Positions 1-15,463 of a stretch of DNA of 64,000 nt are shown piece after piece; position 1 is the first letter of the stretch, and each line of letters opens with the position of its first letter. Position numbers and translations under genes: made by a program. The stretch comes from Monosiga brevicollis MX1 (Eukaryota; Opisthokonta; Choanoflagellata; Craspedida; Salpingoecidae), in assembly GCF_000002865.3 (NCBI RefSeq), contig NW_001865039.1, forward strand, positions 848,791 to 912,790, written 5' to 3'. The notes below the pieces were generated by a model. The model was not told the origin of the DNA, did no database searches, and saw only the letters and a list, made by a program, of their open reading frames with translations.

Positions 1-1134
1 GTGGTACTGCTCCAAAGGGTTGGATTTCAGCCTCAGATCGCCCATACTCGCGTACAATTCATCCAACGTCCTTTTGGGCACCGCTGAGGCTGGGAAAGAA
101 GTGGGAGCGGGCGCTGGGGTCTCACTGCTGGTGGGTGGTATGCGCGTGCTGAGAAGATCGCCAGCGTGATTCCCACCGTGACCGACGTGCGTGGTTTGAG
201 TTGGAGGGCTCGATGCTCGCAACGGTTCTTCAATGTTGGAGAATTTGCTACTGCTCGATCTTTCGGGTTGAAGTGCTAATAAGCGCTGCTGCAACGACAA
301 GTCATTCTCAGCTGTCGCCGTGGGTACACTTGCGGGTGGGGTCTTGGCTATTGAATCGGTGTTGCCTTTGACGGCGGCCAAAGGATCGCCGGGCCCGAGG
401 GGCAGTGGTGGGGCTATGGGGAAGACGCGACTTGGCTGCAATTTGCCGTGGCTGGCCGCCCGCGCCGCGGTTTGCTGCATCGCCTGAAACTCGCGTTCGT
501 AGCGAGAGAGAAGATCAGTCCGCATCGCCTCGGCTTTGGCCAAAACCTCTTGCAGCTAGCACAAACCGGACAAATTAGTGGTACATGTCAGTCACTCGCA
601 ACATGACTCGTGGCAAGCCAAGGCGAAGAACATGGTGCACTCAAGCAATTGTTCCAACCTGAGGCACTAGGCGCTGGTATTGCTCGACTTCCTCGGGCTT
701 GACAGCTTTCACCTTGGCGTTGGCGCCAACGAAGAACGCAGCCATAAGCAGCCCCTTGTACGAGCGCTCCACCTATGCCACCAGCAATGATTGGAATGAT
801 CGGGGATGGGACAGGACCCAAGCCACTTGAGCACCTACGGGCCTCACCATATATGTTGGACTGTGCACAGACAGGGTGTCATTGCTCAGGGATTTGCGAA
901 GCAGATCATGACTGAGGCGCAAAATACTTGGCCAAGTCTTGTAAACGTTATAGAAAGCCAACTCTGTGCGCACACGTATGCCAGACGAGAAGCTCGGGTA
1001 AGGTGTGCGAGAGACACCGTCGGTATCAGGTCATAATGGGCCCCGTGGCTCCAAAGGAGCAACATACCGCGATCAACGTCAATGCGGAGCTGTCGCAGCC
1101 GCATCTTGGCGTGCTTTAGACCATGATCGGTCAT
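1..1134 (-). CDS. AMSH/USP8-type dimerisation-domain protein, 5' part only
   Basis: The gene runs off the left edge. Four coding exons on the minus strand join in phase: 1134-1068, 963-848, 772-659 and 555-1. The first about 120 residues are helical. The run DRELAFYNVYKTW, followed about 60 residues later by LQEVLAKAEAMRTDLLSRYE, resembles the USP8/AMSH dimerisation (MIT-like) domain, where 'AF/YxLYxKY' is followed by 'KAExLxxxLxxRY'. A Ser/Pro/Thr-rich linker follows, ending in DELYASMGDLRL at the window edge. The JAMM or UCH catalytic domain would lie outside the window, so deubiquitinase function is inferred only from the N-terminal domain. The ATG at 1134 is the first in-frame start seen, but human relatives have extra residues before this point, so an upstream exon is possible. 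It could also be another MIT-like endosomal protein. Confidence 0.4.
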
Positions 1135-1871
1135 GCTGGCAGTTGTGTGAGCCAGCCCGGCTCACCATCGAGCTGCGCAGCTGCTTGTGTTGATGATCAA
1201 CGTTCACTGCTGCTCCCAGGATTCAAGTCTCCGCCAACCAGAATATACTCCACTCCTTGTATCACCCAATGAGATGCAATGTCGCGGCGGCCACGACCCC
1301 GCCCGACCACCTAGATGCGCTCGCTGCGCCGCCGGATAATTAAAAAAAAATGAAAAAAATACACAAAAAGAGAAAACAAGAATTATTTAAACCAACACAC
1401 GTAACATGTGGAAAACTACAAAGGTGTTGCGCATCAGATTCGATTTTCGAACAAATGTAAGACGTTTAAATTTTGTGATGTTGTCAAAGGAAGAGAGAGT
1501 GTGTTTCATTGAGTTTTGAGTTTTGAATTTTGAGCTTTGAGTTTTGAATTTTGAGTTTTGAATTTTGAGTTTTGTTACCAACACTCGAAGTGGCGGCGCA
1601 TCAGACGAGAGGCAGCGGGTCATGACGTGAGCTAGTTGTGCGCCCGCTTCGTTTGTCCGAGCTTCGGATGCAGAGGAATCTTCGAAGGATAGCTTTTAGC
1701 AGCTGGTGGGCGTGGCACTTCGCACAACACCATGCCGAGCAAAGTCCCCTTTCGTATCGTTTACTGCTCGGGTATGAACGGGCCGTTGCATACTGAACTG
1801 CCGTGTGCTTGGACGTCAAGATCTTGACCCTTTTACGCGTTCGTACGCCTGCTCGTTGATTTGCTTTGTGC
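1135..1871. other. Spacer between divergent genes
   Basis: This stretch separates the minus-strand AMSH/USP8-like gene from CEP104 and should hold both promoters. I see no convincing coding exon in it. It contains an AT-rich patch (about 1340-1400) and a short minisatellite (1504-1576). Confidence 0.5.
1504..1576. repeat. AT-rich minisatellite
   Basis: Direct tandem copies of a roughly 14-15 base unit of the form TTGAGTTTTGAATTT, about five imperfect copies. It lies in the spacer upstream of CEP104. No function is evident. Confidence 0.75.
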
Positions 1872-6328
<4,457 letters not shown>

Positions 6329-7308
6329 TTTTGCTCGTTCGGCCGCTCAGGCGATGGACCAATCTTTGGTCCTGGCCTGGCTCTGTTTTTGTATGATTTG
6401 GAACTAATAATTCAGCTATGTATCAGCGCTTGTCCTTGGCATTCAGTCATGCCTGCCGATCTTTGACTATTGCCGAACGCATGTTGGGTGCCGTTTTGGT
6501 ATTATATTATAATATTATTCAAAAACCAAGAGCTGGCCACTTCTTCCCCAGGCGTGGAAGGCGGGGGAAATTGTACATAGGTGGATTGCAAAACGATACA
6601 TCCATTCTTCTCACAATAAAAGCACTTGCGCGGGCGGACGACCAAATTAGGGTCAGGGTCAGGTGTGGAGTGCAGGTGATAGCCACAAATTAAAACCTTG
6701 AAGTTTTTTCCATTTGCCCCCCTCCCGCCAAAACCGAGTGCCCTGCGCGAAGAAGGTCACATGTTACACGCAATCCACGCGGCCCTGCACGCATCTTAAA
6801 TTATTTTGAATTTCATATTTGCTCATCGTGTGACGCTGGACTGGAGGAGAATGAGTCAAGTGTCGGTGAAGACCCATTCAAGGTAAAGAAAGTCAACGAA
6901 GGCAAGGCAACGGACGGAAGGAAGCCCCGGTTCAAGTACTGCCACACGCCCTTGGGCGTACGACGGCGGAAGCTCGTGACGCACGCAGAGGGTGGCTCTC
7001 TTATGAGAGAGCAAAAGTCATAAGAAGTCATCGGGCATGATGACAAAAATGTGAAAATTCACCCAATTGTATCTGACATATGACAACATCGCGGCGCGGT
7101 TTCTTTTGATCATCTTGTGGTGACGGAACAAGAACACAACTCGCGGGACGGTGATTTGAAGCGCTGCTGCTCAGGTTGGATCGCAGCCCCTTGCCCTCTC
7201 CTTTCTGGGTACCGTTGGAAAACAGATACTCACCAGCTTGGTCGTGTTGGTATTGGTCAATGCAATAGATAGAGGTGGCTGGATAGCTTGTTTTTGTGGG
7301 AGCGTGTC
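6329..7308. other. Spacer between CEP104 and MCAT
   Basis: It holds the CEP104 3' untranslated region with a canonical AATAAA near 6615, then the MCAT upstream region. Short open frames here show no recognisable protein character. I see no RNA gene. Confidence 0.5.
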
Positions 7309-9398
7309 ATGCACCGCGTGCTGGCGCGAGCTGTGGCAATGGGTCGTGGAGCAGAGCGCATTTTATCCGCCTCGACCGCCGCCAATACCGGAATTGCTGC
7401 CCATGCCACATCGACAACTACCAACACCATGCCAACGACAGACTCAAACACACCAACCGGGGATGACCGCTTCGCATTTTTGTTTCCCGGGCAGGGAGCA
7501 CAGGTACATAAGTACTTGCGTTGGCCGCTCTCTGTGTCCTGTGGGGACCAGCTCGCTTGAATCACAAATGTGTGTTGTCCGCGGGCTTGGATACTTCTGA
7601 TCCGGTAGGAACTTGCCATGACCAAAAATGAGCTGGAGCTTCCAGCCGTGGCTCATCTCTATGAGCGTGCAAAGGACATTCTCGGCTATGACCTACAAGC
7701 GGTGCGAGTGTCATGCAGCGGCCACTGCTTTGTTCTCATTGTCGAGCGCTACTACCACACCACAGGGGGAGGGGGGAGGTTCGGTGCATCTGCTCATCGC
7801 GCTTGCCGGGGGCGAGACTGCTCAACAGATTGTTATGGGTACCGATGAAGATAAGCTGAGTCAAACGGAGTTTTGCCAGCCCGCCATGCTTATTGCGGGG
7901 TGCGTGCGCAAGCAGTTTGAACCTTCACCTGCTGCCCCACCAATGCACGTTGGTATTGCTCAAAACAAGAGTGAAATCCATGTGGCTTGCGTAGACTCGC
8001 CGCGGTGGAGCGACTTCGTGACACAGATGCGTCAGCTGAAGCACGGTGTGTCTGCCAGGGTGCCTGGTTTTGCGTTTTTGTGAGCGACTACTTGTTCCAA
8101 TGTCGTCCCGCTCCATCCTTCCATTGACCACATGTCATCTGCTCAAACCATGCCTTGCATGGATTGACCAACGGACTGCAGTTGCGTCGCAACAGCTGGT
8201 TTGAGCCTTGGCGAATATACGGCCCTGGTCTTTGCTGGAGCCCTGGACCTTGATGATGCATTGCGCGTAGTCAAGGTTCGGGCTGAAGGCATGCAAGCCG
8301 CCGGTCAAGCCCAGGCGGTGAGCTTTTTGCACCTCACACTTCGTTTCAATCCGATTCTACCTTGCTTTGTTAATGGGAACGATCAAGCCCACGGCCGATT
8401 CATCCTCACCGCCTGCTGTTGTATGGTGTAGGGTTGCATGATGACCGTCATTGGACTGGATGATGAAACCTTGGAGGCTGAGTGTGCGTTGGCATCCGAA
8501 GCGACACAAGAGGTATCACACTGATTCTTTCACTTATCTCCTCCAATCCGAAGTTTGACACTCTAATGGTGCCTGAGGCAACTGCCAGGTGTGCACAGTG
8601 GCCAACAAGCTCGCCCCTAAGATTCGCGCCATTTCCGGCGGGCCCGCCGCCATATCACATCTGGAGGCAAAGCTTGAGGGTATCGCCCTCAAGGTGTGTG
8701 CACAACAAAAATTAGCCTTGTTCACCTGAATCGTGCCTCTATCATCTTTCTGATATCATCGCGTGTGTCATCCCCTCCAGCTGGTCCGCCTGCAGGTGAG
8801 CGGAGCCTTTCACTCCAGCCTCATGGCCCCTGCGTCAGCAGCTTTGGCCGATGTATTGGAAACCGTTCCGGTGGGTTTGTTTGAAAAGGGTCGTCCTTGA
8901 CGCTCGGCCAAGGATTCGTCGACATTTCACATGATCGGTCCGCATTGTGGTGTGTTTGGCGCTCTTTCAGATCCGCATGCCTCGCATTCCGGTGATTTCC
9001 AATGTGACCGGCCAAGCCTACACGGTATGCATGCCATGTCGAAGCGAGCGCAAATGCGGCCACCACTCTCAAGGAACTGGATCCACATAGTTTGACTTCT
9101 TTATGTTGCCGATCTAGGATCCGGAGCAAATCCGTGCTTGCTTGATCCGTCAGGTGGCTGAGCCTGTGCTTTGGGATGTGAGCGTGCAGCACGCCTTGGA
9201 GGCCTTTCAGTGCACCAACATCTATGAGCTTGGTCCCCAGCGTCAAATTAAGGTTGGTCAATGTGCTTATAGCCTGCGGTCCTTAAACTCTCTGAGAGGT
9301 GTGACGTGCCAACGCATCCCGTTTCTTGTTCGCTACAGGCCATGGTTCGCAAGATTGCGCCGAAAATGTTCAGGACGATGGTCAATGTGACCATCTAA
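7309..9398 (+). CDS. MCAT: Mitochondrial malonyl-CoA:ACP transacylase
   Basis: The enzyme transfers malonyl from CoA to acyl carrier protein in mitochondrial type II fatty-acid synthesis. Ten exons fit in phase: 7309-7503, 7609-7701, 7829-7952, 8196-8317, 8432-8512, 8589-8693, 8781-8870, 8971-9024, 9118-9252 and 9339-9398, giving 352 residues. Family marks are FAFLFPGQGAQ near residue 55, EFCQPAM, the nucleophile elbow AGLSLGEYTALVFAGA with its active Ser, the VSGAFHSSLM block with the catalytic His, and PVISNVTG. The first about 40 residues (MHRVLARAVAMGRGAER) are basic and amphipathic, fitting a mitochondrial presequence. An in-frame ATG at 7288 would put an acidic residue ahead of it, so 7309 is preferred. 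NAA50 converges on it from the other strand. Confidence 0.93.
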
Positions 9399-9729
9399 TC
9401 TGTGCTTGAGTCCAAAGCAAGTCGTTCGGGCCTTCTTTTCTTGTCCTGGCTCGCCCGTGATGGTCCAACACACTGGTTGTGCTTGAGGATGGGATTTGGC
9501 TTCTCTCATCGCTATCCTGCGTACACTGGCTGAGGCAATTTTTTTTTTCAATTGTAATCTTGTCTTTTTATGCGGTTTGTTTTTTGGAGCCTGTTCAAGA
9601 GTTAGGTTTCCGGACGCTTCTCTTTTTTTCGAGGTGAACTTGATCCCTTCAAGGGAAGGCAAAGGCGTAAAAGCACAAAACCCACTGGAGTTGCGCCGAT
9701 CAACCGGGGGAAGAACCGGTGGCCACTCC
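9399..9729. other. Spacer between convergent MCAT and NAA50
   Basis: Short 3'-to-3' spacer holding both 3' untranslated regions, with T-rich runs near 9540-9590. No gene seen. Confidence 0.5.
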
Positions 9730-10891
9730 TTAAGCCTCGCGCACCTTCTTTTCTAACACATAAGCATCCATCGGGGTGGGCTTCTACGTTCGGGCAAGGG
9801 GGACATGAGGACGCAGAATGAATGGACGAGAGCGCTCAAAATGGGGGCGTAGATTTAAAGTTTTTAACAACGAACGATGCTTCGTACCTTGTAATAGCCC
9901 TGGACCGTCTCCACAATCTCAAAGCCAAAGTTCTTGTAAAAGGCAACGGCATCCTCGTTGTTTGTTTGCACATGCCTGTGATTCCGAAAAAAAAAAGAAG
10001 AAAAAAAAAAAAAAGAAAAAAAAAAAAAAGACCAAGTCAAGATCAGGCGATGCAAAGAAGAAGAGTCGGCACTCTTGTATGCTGTGCCAGGCACAAGAGG
10101 CCAGGTACTAGCAGTATAAACACCCTCGTTGTCGGAACATGAGATCAAAGCAAAAGACGAACAGCGAGATGGCGGTGACGGTCTTGTCGTCCTCAGCCAG
10201 CTTGAGAACGTGCTCAACCATGAGTTTGCCTAACAGTGCCCATCGCCATTCGACAAAGGTAAGCTCCCAACCGCGCTGTGCTGCCAAAGTGCGTGCCCGC
10301 GCAAGTGTAGCCAGGCAGGTTGGTACCTACCCAAGCCCATGCGCCGGTACGGAGCCAGGACGCCAAGGATCATGATGTAAAGCTTGTTGTTCTTGCTGTC
10401 GGGGATCTTATCCAGTCGGCAGCACACACCACCGACAAGAATATCATCGCAGTAGACTGTGATGGGTGGGGTTGCAGCGGTGCACAGGTCAGCAAGCTGT
10501 ACTTGTGGCTCACTCGAGAAGGTGCACATGAGGAACTACTCTTGTTTGCCATGACATTGCTACATACTAATTTTTGAAAGCTCGCCGGCGGCCACAGCGG
10601 TCTTGAAAAACTACCATCGATAGTATCATTGAGCACGGCGTCAGTCAAGCACTCGCTGCAACGAAAGGCACAAGACGCAGGGTGGGGAGTAGGAAGAGCA
10701 AAGGAAACAAAAAAAGGAAGAAAAGAAAAGAGTCGCACTGGCATGCAAGGGATGCTTCTTTCCGAGTCAAGCTGAGAGCATCCAGCCACAGGCCTGTGGG
10801 ATACCTTATCGCTGTAGCTGACAGGGAAGATGCTGTTGCAAATGAGGGCCAGTTGCTTGACATTGTGTGGCGTCAGTTCTCCCAGGGCCAT
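9730..10891 (-). CDS. NAA50: N-alpha-acetyltransferase 50 (NatE catalytic subunit)
   Basis: NAA50 acetylates N-terminal Met-hydrophobic peptides and works with NAA10/NAA15 at the ribosome and in sister-chromatid cohesion. Six exons fit exactly in phase on the minus strand: 10891-10805, 10610-10568, 10456-10331, 10229-10163, 9975-9888 and 9783-9730, giving 154 residues (human 169). The GNAT fold reads in order: LGELTPHNVKQL, IFPVSYSDK, the VGGVCCRLD strand, KLYIMILGVLAPYRRMGLGK (acetyl-CoA loop RRMGLG), then HVQTNNEDAVAFYKNFGFE, ETVQGYYK and a short MDAYVLEKK tail. The Met is immediately upstream of the first conserved block; a 5' exon adding a few residues is possible. The intron at 9976-10162 has a long A-rich run on the + strand (T-rich in the transcript). 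Confidence 0.93.
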
Positions 10892-11716
10892 ACGCGCCCT
10901 ATACAGGAAAAATGTAGCACGGGGCATCCATGAGCAGCGGCAGGCGGATATTTCGGATTGTAATCGGGTTGCAGATTTGAAAGGTTTGCTCAGTCGCCAT
11001 CGCGCGCTCACAACATACTTCTTTGGCTTGGGTTCACCCATGTCGGCAGGTTTCGGCAGTGACTCTTGTGTTCAAAGGTATGCCTAGCAAACGCCAACGG
11101 CACACGGTGAGCTTGATAGCTTGATGCGTGCTTAACAGAGCCGGTAACCGTAAAACTGAGCACGAGACCAGAAGCAGAAGGCCTTGGACTGATCGTCCGA
11201 CCACATGATTTTGCACAAGGCCCGAGACGACAGCACACCACTTCATTCAGATGCAGAAGACAAAACAGAAGGAAGAAGGCACACTCCCACACACAGACAG
11301 TGCTGCATGGAACCTTTGCCAACACACAGCCATCCCATCCATCCATCAATCATTATTGCTCCCAGATGCCGCCGCCCTTTTTGCCCGATGACCCACCAAG
11401 AGCGCGGAGCAAAAATGAGAGAGAGAGAGAGAGGAAACGAGAGAGACCTCGAGATGCTTCATCGACCCAACAGCTGTTGTCAACGATAAAATACTCGGAA
11501 AACCAACTAGCCGTTACAAATCAAAGATGACCGTTGCAATTCACAGCGTTTGAAGACCTTCATGCACAACAAGTGAAGATTCGTTTGGCAGCCGCACTGT
11601 TCATTGCAGTATCCAGGAAGAAAGCAAGCAAGAGTCAAGGCACAGCGCTGGGTGGCAGGGATCTGCCAGAAGAGTGGCACGAGGTCTCGATTGTCGCCCC
11701 CACCTCATCAATCAAC
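10892..11716. other. Spacer between divergent NAA50 and kelch gene
   Basis: Divergent upstream region. It holds a CCATC-type short repeat near 11330 and a GAGA run at about 11417-11435. No convincing coding exon found. Confidence 0.45.
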
Positions 11717-14700
11717 ATGAGCCTGTCAAGTGGGTGTGCCGTTCATGCCGTGCTCTCGCACGCCATGCCGCGCCAGCTCACTTGTCGGTATGTCAGATGG
11801 CGTGTTCGCTCCCTTACAATGATATTCTCGCATGTACCAGACCCAGAAAAACTCAGGCCGTGCTTGAGACGCGCAGCCTGTCTTCCCCGCTGACCTTTGC
11901 CTTTGGTGCCTCATCTTTCTAGGGCATACAAGGATCCAGATTATCATTTTGCACGCGTGCCACTCCCTCTTCCTGACCACATCGTCCTGTACACCGTGGA
12001 CTCATGGCCAGTGCACGCGAACACGGCGCGCGCCTATCTTGAGCTTGGACAGGATCACACACCCTTGGAACTCGGCACTCTTTCTCGCGAGCGCAATGCG
12101 CTAGCCTCGCGTGTTGATGTGAGCTCATCATCACTGCAAGAGGCCGTCCGCGCACTCGAGCGTGAACAGGGCCTGGCAAAACTCGTGGTTCTTTTTGGTC
12201 AGTCGTGCATCCCCCCGGCCTCATGCAGTCCAGCACTGATATTGAAAATCTTTCAAACACTCTCCTCAGCACCTACCACGCCATGCCACTCATGCTGTGT
12301 CCGATCTTCCGCCCTGCAATGATAGGTGACAGCGCAGTTATCCAGGTTGGTCTGCTAGCCCCCGAAGCACCCCGGATCCAACATACGTGGAGCAAAGTCC
12401 GTTCTGCACGAATAGTGTTCCTTCTGTTCTGACCTTTGCCTTCCTGCTTTGCCAACAGACACCTCGGCAAGAGTCGAACAAATCCAAGCTACACCTGTCT
12501 GACTCGGGACACCCTTCGCCGGAACAGTTGATCACCTCTCCATTGGCTACCCTCGAGACCCTGAGCCAGCCTCAGATGGATATGGAGCCAGATACTTCCA
12601 GTCCACCCTGCGGATCGCAATCTTCTCAACTTCTTTTTCAGGACACTGTCAAAGCCACACCCGTTGTCCCGAGTCAGCCATCGCCTCTGGAGGACCGGAT
12701 TCCACCAGCCCAAGCAACATCAACACATCCCATCAAGCCACCCACTCAATGCAAAGAAGCATCTTCTCCCGCCAAAGCTGATGAGGAAGCTGCGACAAGT
12801 GTCAGCACCCCCGTATCGGGGCGTCGCAGTGCGCGGCGGGCATCGTAGGTTACTCTGCCTGACGTCAACTAGCCTTGGCCTGCTTCACTCAAAAATGATT
12901 TTGTCATGGGCAAGGTGTTCTTCCATCTCCGCGATGTTCTGATGCCCCCTTTGATTTTCTGCTTTATACAGGCGCCGCAACTCAACGGCACTCACCGCCA
13001 CCGACACACCAGCCAAAGTAGCCAAGACAACAAGAGCGCCTCGATCCACCTCGGGCACGCCAGGTTAGTCGCCAACGAGAACGACCGGGGCGCCTTAGAA
13101 GATGTCTCGGTGAGCTCTGACGCTGCGTTCTGACGCTGCGTTCTGACGCTGCATTGTGTGAATCATGCCCTTGTCTTGCTTCAGATCAGCCAAGTGGACG
13201 ATGGGGACACTCTTTCACCTCGATTGGCGATGGCCATCGCGCGCTGCTCTTTGGCGGTCAAGGCGACGGGTTTTCCATGTGTAAAGACTACTGTTGGATG
13301 TATGATAGCAGTACGTCTAGACCATCTCAATGGTTTTGGCCATGGTGACATTTATCTCTCCGCTGAGAACGAAGAAAATGAGTGTTGTTTGCCGTGCATT
13401 TTTTGCTGCAAGCCACTCATTCATCTCAACACGTGCTACTCTACCTTGTGCACGTCGTGCCGCTTTGTGAGTGTAGAGGCCGATGCTTGGGCTGTGGTCG
13501 ACACCTCCGTGCCTGACATGCCGCAAAATCGCATGGGCCACACGGCTGTCTACCGCGAGGTATATGCCCTGGCATTCCTGCTCGCACGAATCAGAGGCGC
13601 ACTCCTCATCTCTCACCATCTGCATGCGTGCGTCACCACAGGCCGACAAGTCCATCATCATCTATGGCGGTGCCAAGCTCAAGCGTTTCTTGCGCAAGGT
13701 TCACCGCTATGATACTCAAGCCCAATCTTGGAGCGTCATCGAGGTGCGGCCGATTGTCTCGCGATTCGATCGCAGTTCCAATGCCGAACTGCTCTGTTGA
13801 TGCTCTAAAACGTCATTGTTTGCCTTTTTCCCCTCCAAATATGCAGAGCCAAGGAGCCAAGGGCCCGGCGCTTTCATATCACAGTTGTACACTTCACAAT
13901 GACTGTTTGTACATTTTTGGTGGCAACTATCCTTGCCCTGACCCCATTCCAGATGGCTGCAGCAACAAGGTTCACGTCTTCAATTTGAGTAAGTTGCCTT
14001 GTTCTTTTTCATGGGGCTCATGGAAAGCGCGTGCCCTTGACAAGCGACGTCCAACGTGATTGTTTCTGATTGTACAATGTGGCTTGCTCGATTCACAGCC
14101 CACGGAGACTGGTATGAACCCGTTGTAGTTGGCGACGTCCCCTCGCCGCGCTCTGGGTACGTCTGCGTCCCAGAGGGATTATCCACAACACAACCAGTTA
14201 ATGACCACTCTTGTGGTAGGGGAGAAACATGTATCTGACGGAAACTTGTTCTCGCTGTTGTGCAGGCATGCGGCAACCATGGTCGATGACGACTTGTACA
14301 TCTTTGGCGGCTGGGATGCACCCGAGTTATTCAATGACCTTTACAAACTTGACGTCATTTTGATGGAGTTTACTCGTGTCAGCACCCAGGGCCAGCCACC
14401 CTCCCCACGGTTTGTGATGTCTTGTCCTCCCATTCTATGATGTGGGAGATGGTCGCAACTGGTCGGCGAGCGGGTCATCGGTCCTCGTGAGCTTACGTTT
14501 GACGTTGGTCTCTAGGAGCTGGATGTTGTCCACACTCATCACGTACCGTGGACGCCGAGCCATTCTATATCATGGCGGCTATGATGGACACAAGGTGCGG
14601 ATTATACTGTTCGGCCAGTCTTTGCATTATTTTGAATCTCAAGGCATCTCTGTTGTTCCCCACTGGTGTCTGATAGGCCTTGCACGATGCCTTTGTCTTG

Positions 14701-14865
14701 GATCTGGACTCTTTGACATGGTATTCAGTGGACCGTGAATTGTTCGTTTCGGCCCGGGCTGGGCACGCGCTCGCCCAGCTACCCACAGGCGCACTTGCCT
14801 TTGGGGGCGGTGACAATGAAGGTCGCTTCTTTAGCTCACTCGAAGCCCTTCCCGAAGCCCTATAA
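11717..14865 (+). CDS. Kelch-repeat beta-propeller protein with unrecognised N-terminal region
   Basis: Exons join in phase from an ATG at 11717 (11717-11787, then 11923 to about 12200). A Ser/Pro-rich low-complexity stretch follows (about 12460-12846, donor GTAGGT just inside an apparent stop), then 12972-13063 and at least eight kelch exons to the stop at 14865. The C-terminal part has the kelch pattern (hydrophobic run, GG, then Y/W), for example RWGHSFTSIGDGHRALLFGG, NRMGHTAVYRE with IIIYGGAK, YHSCTLHNDCLYIFGG, GHAATMVDDDLYIFGGWD, RAILYHGGYDGHK and GHALAQLPTGALAFGGGDN. That is six blades, so a beta-propeller is expected. The N-terminal about 120 residues (YKDPDYHFARVPLPLPDHIV) match no family I recognise. 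One junction near 12200-12270 is uncertain. Function is probably binding/scaffolding; not assigned further. Confidence 0.75.
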
Positions 14866-15463
14866 GAGGCCCTTTGTGTTTCAACTCGACCATGCTCGTC
14901 ATGCTAGCAGCTCTTTCTGTCTGTCGCTATCCCCCCGCCCCCTCCTATTCTTTTGCCGTCGAGCCGTGCTTTTGAAGCAACCTTTGCGTTGCTGCTTGAT
15001 GGACATCATGGCTTGCAACAAGGTGTGGATTGCTTGAACGTACTGTTTGTCAATCGATTGAACTCCATTTGCGCAGCATATGCTCACGGCTCAGCTGTAA
15101 GGGTCAGGTGCAAGCATATCAGCAGAACAACCAGGTTTCAAAAGTCGGAGGATAAAGGTGACTTCAGCATTGGCGCAAGGATTAGGGTGGACAAGGATGG
15201 GCATGCGTGGCCCTCGACCAAACACATGCCCTAGGCCTTGCTGCAGGCAGAATGGGACCCAGAGAAAAATAGCCAGAATAAACCAAAAAAGGAAATATTC
15301 GCGCTCCCACAAAAAGGAAAAAACAAAGTGAAAAAAAGGGTCCCAAAGCAAGCATGAACAGAAACACACATTGGACATTGTGCGCACACACAGAATGACA
15401 CGAACAGCTATCATATCTGAGTTGGCTAAACAAACGCTTTTCCTCGAGTCTCACTTTCGTGCC
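14866..15463. other. Spacer between convergent kelch and RhoGAP genes
   Basis: 3'-to-3' spacer with A-rich runs (15270-15350). No supported gene. Confidence 0.45.
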
